Source: Rhodoferax sp. (GTDB lineage Bacteria; Pseudomonadota; Gammaproteobacteria; Burkholderiales; Burkholderiaceae_C). Taken from it: a DNA stretch of 12,466 bases. The DNA is taken from contig JAKFXU010000198.1 of the NCBI GenBank assembly GCA_021731215.1, positions 1 through 12,466 of the forward strand, in the 5' to 3' direction. The translations under genes were made by a program, and so were the position numbers. Positions 6,642-12,466 of the stretch are shown one piece after another. The notes below the pieces were generated by a model, which was not told where the DNA came from, did no database searches, and worked only from the letters and a program-made list of their open reading frames with translations. Within the stretch, counting starts at the first letter, position 1, and each line of letters begins with the position of its first letter.

Positions 6642-7127
6642 CTAATTTCTTGGAGAAAAAGTACCTTTCCATCCGGTTGTCACTATTCTCAACTGTCCTG
6701 ACCCAAGCTGCGTCAGCGTAAACTTTCCACCGTTTCCCAAGGAATAGCGCAACACCCAGTTGGCCGCCGGGCCCAATCGAATCTGTTCCCCGGTAAACTT
6801 GAATTCCAGATCCTCGCCGGTTTTACAAATGACGCCAACGCTCTCTGCCCAAAGTCCTTCCCTGGTTTTCATAAACTCCAGAAACAGAGTTCCTTTCTTC
6901 TCAAGAATTGACACTAACAGCGGTTTCCCATCGGTCATGGTGGTTTCTTCCCATTTCACGGGAAATGCCTGATCGCCAAGCATTTTTTGCAACCCGCTGA
7001 GCGTGGCGACGCATGTTTGAGACTCATTAGCTTGGCCATTCAATGACAGCAGCAGGGGCAAGATCAGCCATGTCCGGCGCCAGCGCCTCATCAACCCTCG
7101 ATTCGCGCAGGAGTATGAACCATGCAT
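6642..7127 (-). CDS. Small secreted or periplasmic protein of unknown function
   Basis: I do not recognise this protein. The ATG at 7127 is preceded by a good AGGAG nine bases upstream and gives 161 residues. An alternative ATG at 7091, with GAGGG close before it, gives 149 residues and a more typical signal peptide: basic MRRWRRTW, then hydrophobic LILPLLLSL, with probable cleavage after NGQA. The mature part is about 128 residues, with two cysteines (QTCVATL and VICKTGE) that could form a disulfide. Its C-terminal half is rich in beta-strand-like alternation (LEFKFTGEQIRLG, KFTLTQLGSGQLRIV). It starts 28 bp after the aminotransferase stop and may be cotranscribed with it. The following phosphoesterase start is 115 bp away. 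Confidence 0.68.
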   Translation of the reverse strand: MHGSYSCANRGLMRRWRRTWLILPLLLSLNGQANESQTCVATLSGLQKMLGDQAFPVKWEETTMTDGKPLLVSILEKKGTLFLEFMKTREGLWAESVGVICKTGEDLEFKFTGEQIRLGPAANWVLRYSLGNGGKFTLTQLGSGQLRIVTTGWKGTFSPRN

Positions 7128-7155
7128 CACCGGCATCTCCTGGGGCATACGCGGT

Positions 7156-8283
7156 CTAAAGAATCTGGTCGAGCGCGGTCGCCAGCTGGGCCACGGTGCG
7201 TTCCACGTTGTGCAGCTTTTCCAGGCCAAACAGACCAACCCGAAAAGTCATGAAGTCAGCCGGCTCGTCGCATTGCAGCGGCACCCCGCCCGCGGTTTGC
7301 AGACCCTGACCGATAAATTTTTTGCTGGACTGAATCTCAGGATCTTCGGTGTAGCTGACCACCACACCCGGCGCCTGGAAGCCCGCGGCCGCCACACTCA
7401 AAATACCTCTGCTTTCGAACAGCGCACGCACCCTGGCGCCGAGTTCGATCTGCTCGGAACGGACTTTCTCGAAACCGTAGGCGCGCGTTTCCTGCATCAC
7501 ATCGCGCACCCGGCTCAGGGCGTCGGTCGGCAGGGTGGCGTGATAGGCATGGCCGCCGTTTTCATAGGTCTCCATGATCTGCAGCCATTTTTTCAGGTCG
7601 CAGGCAAAGCTGGTGCTGGTGGTGGCGTCAATCGCTGCGCGGGCGCGCTCACTGAGCATGACCATGGCGCAGCAGGGTGAGCCGCTCCAGCCTTTTTGGG
7701 GCGCGCTGATCAGTACGTCCACCCCGCTGGCCTGCATGTTGACCCAGATCGCGCCCGAGGCGATGCAGTCCAGCACCAGCAGGCCGCCCACTTCGTGCAC
7801 CGCATCGGCCACCGCGCGCAGGTAGTCATCGGGCAGCATCATGCCGGAGGCGGTTTCCACGTGCGGCGCAAACACCAGGTCCGGCTTTTTGTCCCGAATC
7901 GCCGCCACCACCTCTTCAACCGGCGCCGGAATCCAGGGCGCCTGCCGGCCTGCGCCGACGCGACGGGCTTTGAGCACGGTGGACTCGGCCGGGATGCTGC
8001 CCATGTCAAAAATCTGGCTCCAGCGGTAACTGAACCAGCCATTGCGAATGACCAGCACCTTTTTGCCGCTGGCAAACTGGCGCGCCACCGCCTCCATGCC
8101 AAAGCTGCCGCTGCCGGGCACCACGATCGCGGAACGGGCGTGATACACCTCCTTCAATATGCTGGAGATGTCCTTCATCACGCCCTGAAAGTGCTGCGAC
8201 ATGTGGTTGAGGGCGCGGTCGGTGTAGACGACAGAAAACTCTAGCAATCCGTCCGGGTCGATCTGGGGCAATAAACTGGGCAT
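7156..8283 (-). CDS. PLP-dependent class V aminotransferase (alanine/serine-glyoxylate aminotransferase type)
   Basis: A 375-residue cytoplasmic fold-type I PLP enzyme resembling alanine-glyoxylate, serine-glyoxylate and PucG-type aminotransferases. GSGSFGMEA at 57-65 is the phosphate-binding region, HVETASG at 141-147 and LDCIAS at 171-176 carry the ring-contacting aspartate (Asp172), and SAPQKGWSG at 194-202 carries the Schiff-base lysine Lys197. A C-terminal small domain ends near FRVGLFGLEKLHNV. The chosen start, the ATG at 8283, has GGAGA six bases upstream. The open frame runs further upstream, but it would cross a strong terminator. Amino donor and acceptor cannot be read from the sequence. 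It lies just downstream of the PHB operon terminator, so it probably has its own promoter in 8284-8386, where I see no convincing -35/-10 pair. Confidence 0.88.
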   Translation of the reverse strand: MPSLLPQIDPDGLLEFSVVYTDRALNHMSQHFQGVMKDISSILKEVYHARSAIVVPGSGSFGMEAVARQFASGKKVLVIRNGWFSYRWSQIFDMGSIPAESTVLKARRVGAGRQAPWIPAPVEEVVAAIRDKKPDLVFAPHVETASGMMLPDDYLRAVADAVHEVGGLLVLDCIASGAIWVNMQASGVDVLISAPQKGWSGSPCCAMVMLSERARAAIDATTSTSFACDLKKWLQIMETYENGGHAYHATLPTDALSRVRDVMQETRAYGFEKVRSEQIELGARVRALFESRGILSVAAAGFQAPGVVVSYTEDPEIQSSKKFIGQGLQTAGGVPLQCDEPADFMTFRVGLFGLEKLHNVERTVAQLATALDQIL

Positions 8284-8386
8284 GAAAATCTCCGTGGTCT
8301 CTGGCAAGCGGGTTTTGAATCGATCGGACAGCTTAGCACGCAGACTAAACCTGCGGCTGGCGCAGGTACATGCCATTTCTGACGAT

Positions 8387-8413
8387 AAAAAAACCCGCTT
8401 GAGCGGGTTTTTT
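8387..8413 (-). terminator. Intrinsic terminator of the phaCAB operon
   Basis: Perfect 12-bp arms, aaaaaacccgct (8388-8399) and agcgggtttttt (8402-8413), form a GC-core hairpin. Read on the minus strand it is followed by a T-run (complement of the A-tract at 8387-8393). It lies 22 bp past the phaB stop. Because A and T tracts flank both sides it could also stop plus-strand transcription. Confidence 0.88.
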
Positions 8414-8434
8414 GAGAACTTCCGCGAGCCGCCA

Positions 8435-9172
8435 TCAGCCCATGTGCAAGCCGCCGTTGACCGAGAAATCGGCACCGGTGGAGTAGCCGCCTTCGTCCGA
8501 CGCAATCCAGGCAATGATGGAAGCAATTTCGCTGGGCTCGCCCAGGCGCTTGACCGGCACTGTGGCCACGATCTTGTCGAGCACATCCTGGCGAATGGCC
8601 TTGACCATGTCGGTACCGATGTAGCCCGGGCTGACCGTGTTGACGGTCACACCCTTGGTGGCCAATTCTTGCGCCAGCGCCATGGTAAAGCCGTGCATGC
8701 CGGCTTTGGCCGCCGAGTAGTTGGTCTGGCCGGCCTGGCCTTTGGCGCCATTGACCGACGAGATGTTGATGATGCGGCCCCAGCCTTTTTCGACCATGTC
8801 GGCCACCACCTGCTTGGTGACATTGAACATGGAGTTGAGGTTGGTCTCGATCACCGCGTCCCAGTCTTCGCGCGACATCTTGATGAACATGCGGTCGCGC
8901 GTGATGCCGGCGTTGTTGACCAGCACGTCGATCGCCCCGTGCTCGGCCTTGGTCTTGGTAAAGGCTTCCACGGTGGAGTCCCAGTTGCCAACGTTGCCCA
9001 CCGAGGCGTGGAACGTGAAGCCCAACGCAGACTGTTCGGCAATCCATTTGGCGTGGTCGCGGGTCGGGCCACAGCCGGCAATGACCTTGAAACCTTCTTT
9101 GTGCAGGCGTTGGCAAATGGCGGTACCGATGCCACCCATGCCGCCGGTGACGTAGGCTATTTTTTGACTCAT
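8435..9172 (-). CDS. phaB: Acetoacetyl-CoA reductase PhaB
   Basis: A 245-residue short-chain dehydrogenase that reduces acetoacetyl-CoA to (R)-3-hydroxybutyryl-CoA, normally with NADPH, as the second step of PHB synthesis. The Rossmann glycine motif TGGMGGIG is at 9-16 and NNAG at 86-89. The catalytic residues are Ser139 (INISSV), Tyr152 and Lys156 (NYSAAKAG). SPGYI and the NGGLHMG C-terminus match Burkholderiales PhaB from memory and separate it from the FabG fatty-acid reductase. AGGGGA precedes the ATG at 9172. It is third in the phaC-phaA-phaB operon, 105 bp after the phaA stop and 22 bp before the terminator. Confidence 0.95.
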   Translation of the reverse strand: MSQKIAYVTGGMGGIGTAICQRLHKEGFKVIAGCGPTRDHAKWIAEQSALGFTFHASVGNVGNWDSTVEAFTKTKAEHGAIDVLVNNAGITRDRMFIKMSREDWDAVIETNLNSMFNVTKQVVADMVEKGWGRIINISSVNGAKGQAGQTNYSAAKAGMHGFTMALAQELATKGVTVNTVSPGYIGTDMVKAIRQDVLDKIVATVPVKRLGEPSEIASIIAWIASDEGGYSTGADFSVNGGLHMG

Positions 9173-9220
9173 GTTGTTTCCCCTTTTGTTGAATTCACTG
9201 ATAGTTCATAAAGCATTGCC

Positions 9221-9251
9221 GGGCAGCCCAATGTCCTCAAAAGCGCTGCCC
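9221..9251 (-). other. Possible hairpin in the phaA-phaB spacer
   Basis: gggcagc (9221-9227) can pair with gctgccc (9245-9251) across 17 nt in the 105-bp spacer between phaA and phaB. No T-run follows on the minus strand, so it is not an intrinsic terminator. It might be an mRNA stability or processing structure, or chance. Confidence 0.25.
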
Positions 9252-9277
9252 TCAACTGGTTCCATTGTGAACGTTAT

Positions 9278-10456
9278 TTAGCGTTCGATAGTTAGGGCAA
9301 CCCCCATGCCGCCCCCAATGCACAGACTGGCAATGCCCTTTTTCGCGTCGCGGCGCTGCATTTCATGCAGCAGCGTGACCAAAATGCGGCAGCCGGACGC
9401 GCCAATGGGGTGGCCGATGGCAATGGCGCCGCCGTTGACATTGACCCTGGACGTGTCCCAGCCCATCTGTTGGTTGACGGCGCAGGCTTGCGCCGCAAAG
9501 GCCTCGTTGATTTCCAGCAGGTCAAGATCGGCCGCTTGCCAGCCGGCGCGCGCCAGCGCCTTTTGCGATGCCGGCACCGGCCCCATGCCCATCAGCGCCG
9601 GATCCAGGCCACTGGTGGCAAAGCTGGCAATCCGGCCCAACGGCGTGAGGCCCAGGGCAGCCGCCTTTTTGGCGCTCATCACCATCACGGCGGCGGCGCC
9701 GTCGTTCAAGCCGGAGGCATTGCCGGCGGTGACGCCACCGGCTTTGTCAAACGCCGGGCGCAGGCCGGCCAGGGCTTCGGCGTTGGTCTTGCGGTTGAGG
9801 TATTCGTCGGCCGCGAACACAATCGCGTCGCCCTTCTTCTGGGCGATGCTGAACGGTACGATTTCGTCCTTGAACTTGCCCGCGTCCTGCGCGGCGGCGG
9901 CTTTTTGCTGGCTGGCCAGGGCCAGCGCGTCCTGCATGTCGCGCGTGATGCCGTAAAGCTTGGCCACGTTCTCGGCGGTAATGCCCATGTGGTACTGGTT
10001 GTAGACGTCCCACAGGCCGTCCACGATCATGGAGTCGATCATCTTCCAGTCGCCCATGCGCTGGCCGTCGCGCGAGCCCAGCAGGACGTGCGGCGAGGCG
10101 CTCATGTTTTCCTGGCCACCGGCAATCACGATGTCACTGTCGCCATAGGCGACTGCTTGCGCGGCCAGCATGACCGCCTTGAGGCCGGAGCCACAGACGG
10201 CGTTGATGGTGAGCGCCGGCGTTTCCTTGGCCAGGCCACTCTTGATCAAGGCCTGGCGCGCCGGGTTTTGACCAACGCCAGCGGCCAGTACCTGGCCCAT
10301 GATGACCTCGCCGATCTGATCCGCAGCGAGGCCGGTGCGCACCAGCAGTTCCTTGATGACGGCGGCACCGAGTTCGGTGGCCGGGGTTTTGGCCAGGGCT
10401 CCACCGAATTTTCCGACGGCGGTGCGCACGGCTGAAACGATAACGATGTCTTCCAT
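9278..10456 (-). CDS. phaA: Acetyl-CoA acetyltransferase (beta-ketothiolase) PhaA
   Basis: A 392-residue biosynthetic thiolase that condenses two acetyl-CoA into acetoacetyl-CoA, the first step of PHB synthesis. The nucleophile Cys88 lies in NAVCGSGLKAV. NEAFAAQ is at 317-323, and His349 lies in the block AIAIGHPIGASG. The second catalytic Cys379 lies in SLCIGGGMG near the C-terminus. The length is standard. The open frame extends far upstream into phaC, but the ATG at 10456 has AGGAGA about eight bases before it and begins MEDIVIVSAVRTAVGKFGG, the conserved thiolase N-terminus. It follows phaC by 32 bp and precedes phaB. A degradative thiolase role is less likely given the operon. Confidence 0.95.
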   Translation of the reverse strand: MEDIVIVSAVRTAVGKFGGALAKTPATELGAAVIKELLVRTGLAADQIGEVIMGQVLAAGVGQNPARQALIKSGLAKETPALTINAVCGSGLKAVMLAAQAVAYGDSDIVIAGGQENMSASPHVLLGSRDGQRMGDWKMIDSMIVDGLWDVYNQYHMGITAENVAKLYGITRDMQDALALASQQKAAAAQDAGKFKDEIVPFSIAQKKGDAIVFAADEYLNRKTNAEALAGLRPAFDKAGGVTAGNASGLNDGAAAVMVMSAKKAAALGLTPLGRIASFATSGLDPALMGMGPVPASQKALARAGWQAADLDLLEINEAFAAQACAVNQQMGWDTSRVNVNGGAIAIGHPIGASGCRILVTLLHEMQRRDAKKGIASLCIGGGMGVALTIER

Positions 10457-10488
10457 TTTCAATCTCTCCTGAGTAGTTGCGTGAGTGC

Positions 10489-12216
10489 TTAAGCTTTGGC
10501 CTTGACGTAGCGGCCAGGGGCGGCTTCGACCGCCTTGTATTTGCCTTTGCCATAGGTTTTGGGCGCGGGAATCTGCTTGCCAGCCTGGGCTTTGAGCCAC
10601 TGGGACCAGTCGGTCCACCAACTGCCCGGCTGCTCGGTGGCGTCGGCCAACCAATCGGCGTGGCTTGTGGGCAGCTTGCCGTCCTTGCGAATCCAGTGGC
10701 TGCGTTTGTTCTTGGCCGGCGGGTTGATCACGCCCGCAATGTGGCCGGAGGCGCCCATGACGAAGCGTTTTTTGCCGGGCAGGGCCTGGGTCGAGGCGTA
10801 GGCGCCGCCGATCGGCACAATGTGGTCTTCGCGCGAGCCGTAGATGTAGACCGGCATATCGACCCGGCCCAGATCGATCTTTTCGCCGCACACAACGGCC
10901 TGGCCCGGCTTGACCAGCCTATTTTCCAGGTAGGTATTGCGCAGATACCAGGCATAAAATGGGCCCGGCAGGTTGGTGGAATCACTGTTCCAGTACAACA
11001 GGTCAAACGGGGGCGGCGTTTCGCCCTTGAGGTAATTGCCCACCACGTAGTTCCAGACCAGGTCGTTGGGGCGCAAGAAGCTGAAGGTGCTTGACAGGTC
11101 TTGCCCCTTCATCAAACCGCCCTGCCCCATCTCGCGCTCGCGGTACTTGACAAAGGCTTCATCAATGAAGACATCCAGAATGCCGGTGTCAGTGAAATCA
11201 AGCAAGGAGGTGAGGAAGGTGGCGCTGGCCACCGGTTTTTCGCCCCGCGCCGCCAGCACCGCCAGCGCCGTGCCCAACATGGTGCCCCCAACGCAAAAAC
11301 CCAGGGCATTGATGGTCTTGGAGCCGGAGATTTCCTGCGTCACGGCGATGGCTTTGATGACCGCGTCTTCAATGTAGTCGTCCCAGGTTTTGTGCGCCAG
11401 CGAGGCGTCCGGGTTGCGCCAGCTCACCACAAAAGTGCGCTGTCCCTGCGCCACGGCATAGCGGATGAGGGAATTTTCCGGCTGCAGGTCCAGGATATAA
11501 AACTTGTTGATGCACGGCGGAATCAGCAGAAACGGCTTCTCGTAGACCTTGGCCGTCAGTGGCTTGTACTCGATCAACTGGAACAAGTCGTTTTCAAACA
11601 CCACGGCGCCCTCGGTGGTGGCGACGTTTTTGCCGACTTCAAACAAGCTTTCGTCGGTCATCGACACATGGCCCTGGCGCAGGTCGTGCAGCAGGTTTTG
11701 CACGCCTTTGGCAATGCTTTCACCCTTTGTTTCAATCGCCTTTTGCTGCGCCTCGGCGTTCAACGCCATGAAATTGCTCGGGGCTGCTGCAGCGGTCAAT
11801 TGCTCGACCGCGAAGTGGATGCGGGCGCGGGTTTTGTCATCCGCCTCCACGGCGTCGGCCAAGCCCATCAGGGTGCGCGCATTAAGCAGGTAGGCGGCGG
11901 CTGAAAAAGCGGCCGCCGGGTTGGCGTCCCAGGCCTGCCCGGCAAAGCGCTTGTCGTTGGACTGGAGCGCTGCGCCCTGCAAGCCCTTGGCCCAGAGTTC
12001 GGCGGTGTCGCTCAGGTACTGCTGCTGCAATTGCTGCATTTTCTCTGGCGAAAAACTAAGTTTTGGCGACTCCGCAACGGGCGCTGCAAAACTTGCGCCG
12101 GCCGCACCGAGCTCCATATTCTGCAAAGACTGCAGTGCCTTGCTCCAATTTTCACTCAGGGTCTGCTGAAATTGCTGCGCCGATTGGGTCCAAATATCAG
12201 GAGAATCCTGTGTCAT
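10489..12216 (-). CDS. phaC: Class I polyhydroxyalkanoate synthase PhaC
   Basis: A 575-residue granule-associated polymerase that joins (R)-3-hydroxybutyryl-CoA into PHB. Residues 1-200 are the Q- and A-rich N-terminal domain of class I synthases. The alpha/beta hydrolase catalytic domain follows, with the lipase-like box GFCVGG (306-311) carrying the nucleophile Cys308, Asp464 in SREDHIVP, and His492 in GASGHIAGV. Cys-Asp and Asp-His spacings match the Cupriavidus necator triad (Cys319, Asp480, His508). The length and single-subunit form indicate class I, so short-chain monomers are expected. The ATG at 12216 has AGGA eight bases upstream. It is the first gene of the operon, so its promoter should lie in 12217-12457, but I found no clear sigma-70 hexamer pair there. 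Confidence 0.96.
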   Translation of the reverse strand: MTQDSPDIWTQSAQQFQQTLSENWSKALQSLQNMELGAAGASFAAPVAESPKLSFSPEKMQQLQQQYLSDTAELWAKGLQGAALQSNDKRFAGQAWDANPAAAFSAAAYLLNARTLMGLADAVEADDKTRARIHFAVEQLTAAAAPSNFMALNAEAQQKAIETKGESIAKGVQNLLHDLRQGHVSMTDESLFEVGKNVATTEGAVVFENDLFQLIEYKPLTAKVYEKPFLLIPPCINKFYILDLQPENSLIRYAVAQGQRTFVVSWRNPDASLAHKTWDDYIEDAVIKAIAVTQEISGSKTINALGFCVGGTMLGTALAVLAARGEKPVASATFLTSLLDFTDTGILDVFIDEAFVKYREREMGQGGLMKGQDLSSTFSFLRPNDLVWNYVVGNYLKGETPPPFDLLYWNSDSTNLPGPFYAWYLRNTYLENRLVKPGQAVVCGEKIDLGRVDMPVYIYGSREDHIVPIGGAYASTQALPGKKRFVMGASGHIAGVINPPAKNKRSHWIRKDGKLPTSHADWLADATEQPGSWWTDWSQWLKAQAGKQIPAPKTYGKGKYKAVEAAPGRYVKAKA

Positions 12217-12338
12217 GCTGCATCCTGTTCATAGCCACCGAGGGCAAGGCCCCTAATGTGTTAAGTTTACCTCTTCGAAAACTGACATTTTTCAACGCCA
12301 GCAAGCTAACTGCCTTATGTACATCGTCCCCATTGCCT

Positions 12339-12373
12339 GGTTGGACGAAGCCGCTACGCGGAGTAGTCCACCC
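12339..12373. repeat. Imperfect palindrome upstream of phaC
   Basis: ggttggac (12339-12346) and gtccaccc (12366-12373) are near-complementary, with gccgc and gcgg pairing inside around tac. It lies in the 241-bp intergenic region between phaC and the plus-strand gene at the right edge. It may be a REP-like repeat; no T-run supports a terminator. Confidence 0.35.
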
Positions 12374-12401
12374 CTGAGCTGACACGATTTATTCTGCACA
12401 T

Positions 12402-12427
12402 TCACCCCGTCAATTCCGATGGGGTGA
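12402..12427 (+). promoter_or_regulatory. Palindrome just before a plus-strand start (operator or leader hairpin)
   Basis: tcaccccgtc (12402-12411) and gatggggtga (12418-12427) pair over nine of ten positions, with a 6-nt loop. The single odd pair is G-T, which would be a G-U wobble in plus-strand RNA. It ends 30 bp before the ATG at 12458. Copies of attctgca flank it on the same strand (12391-12398 and 12427-12434). It could be a dimeric repressor site or a leader hairpin; the sequence alone does not decide. Confidence 0.4.
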
Positions 12428-12457
12428 TTCTGCAACATTTCGTGAGGACACAGCAGC

Positions 12458-12466
12458 ATGAAGACC
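12458..12466 (+). CDS. Start of a plus-strand gene, truncated by the window edge
   Basis: GAGGA at 12444-12448 lies nine bases before an ATG that begins Met-Lys-Thr and runs off the window. The gene is divergent from phaC. Only three codons are visible, so no product can be named. Confidence 0.4.

Noticed and set aside
8350..8366. cctgcg/cgcagg inverted repeat upstream of the aminotransferase as an operator
   Set aside because: The arms are only six bases in GC-rich DNA, which is expected by chance, and no promoter could be placed around it.
8284..8586. Upstream extension of the aminotransferase reading frame
   Set aside because: It would cross the intrinsic terminator and overlap the end of phaB; the family start fits the ATG at 8283, which has a good ribosome-binding site.
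8282..9211. Long plus-strand open frame (309 codons) opposite phaB and the terminator
   Set aside because: It runs through the phaB terminator and mirrors the phaB codons; the composition is typical of an antisense shadow.
9365..10435. Long plus-strand open frame (356 codons) opposite phaA
   Set aside because: It is exactly antisense to a well-identified thiolase, has low-complexity H/G/R/A-rich composition, and arises from GC-rich codon structure.
1..12466. CRISPR array, tRNA, rRNA, defence system or prophage genes
   Set aside because: No regularly spaced direct repeats, no tRNA cloverleaf, and no nuclease, integrase or phage structural signatures were seen on either strand.

Overview
The window looks like chromosomal DNA of a GC-rich betaproteobacterium, probably of the Comamonadaceae (Rhodoferax/Polaromonas type). 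This rests on a complete phaC-phaA-phaB polyhydroxybutyrate (PHB) operon whose proteins closely resemble those of Burkholderiales, on the strong C/G third-position bias of most genes, and on intergenic palindromes typical of that group. The placement is an inference from remembered sequences, not a search.

Layout. 1-414 holds no gene but two palindromic repeats: a long REPIN-like hairpin (10-124) and an 11-bp-stem hairpin (196-221). 415-3821 is a tightly packed plus-strand set: membrane-anchored alpha/beta hydrolase (lipase), HD-GYP-like protein, and the two halves of a split ChrA-type chromate transporter, with gaps of 9 bp, 3 bp and a 4-bp overlap. 3833-4076 is a clean miniature transposable element (17-bp terminal inverted repeats, 5-bp target duplication) sitting 16 bp after the last chrA stop. 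From 4135 to 12216 every gene is on the minus strand. In transcription order they are phaC, phaA, phaB, a strong terminator (8387-8413), a class V aminotransferase, a small secreted protein of unknown function, then a PlcP-like metallophosphoesterase, diacylglycerol kinase DgkA and a GT4 glycosyltransferase. At the very right edge a plus-strand gene begins (ATG at 12458), preceded by a near-perfect palindrome.

How the genes work together. PhaA condenses two acetyl-CoA, PhaB reduces acetoacetyl-CoA to (R)-3-hydroxybutyryl-CoA, and PhaC polymerises it into PHB. The phosphoesterase-dgkA-glycosyltransferase set can be read as a membrane-lipid remodelling module. The phosphoesterase would release diacylglycerol (DAG) from phospholipid, the glycosyltransferase would turn DAG into glycolipid, and DgkA would return surplus DAG to phosphatidic acid. 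This set is visibly AT-richer than its flanks and lies next to the transposable element, so it may have been acquired.

The best candidates for something not yet described are the remodelling module with an embedded dgkA, and the IS1380-like miniature element.
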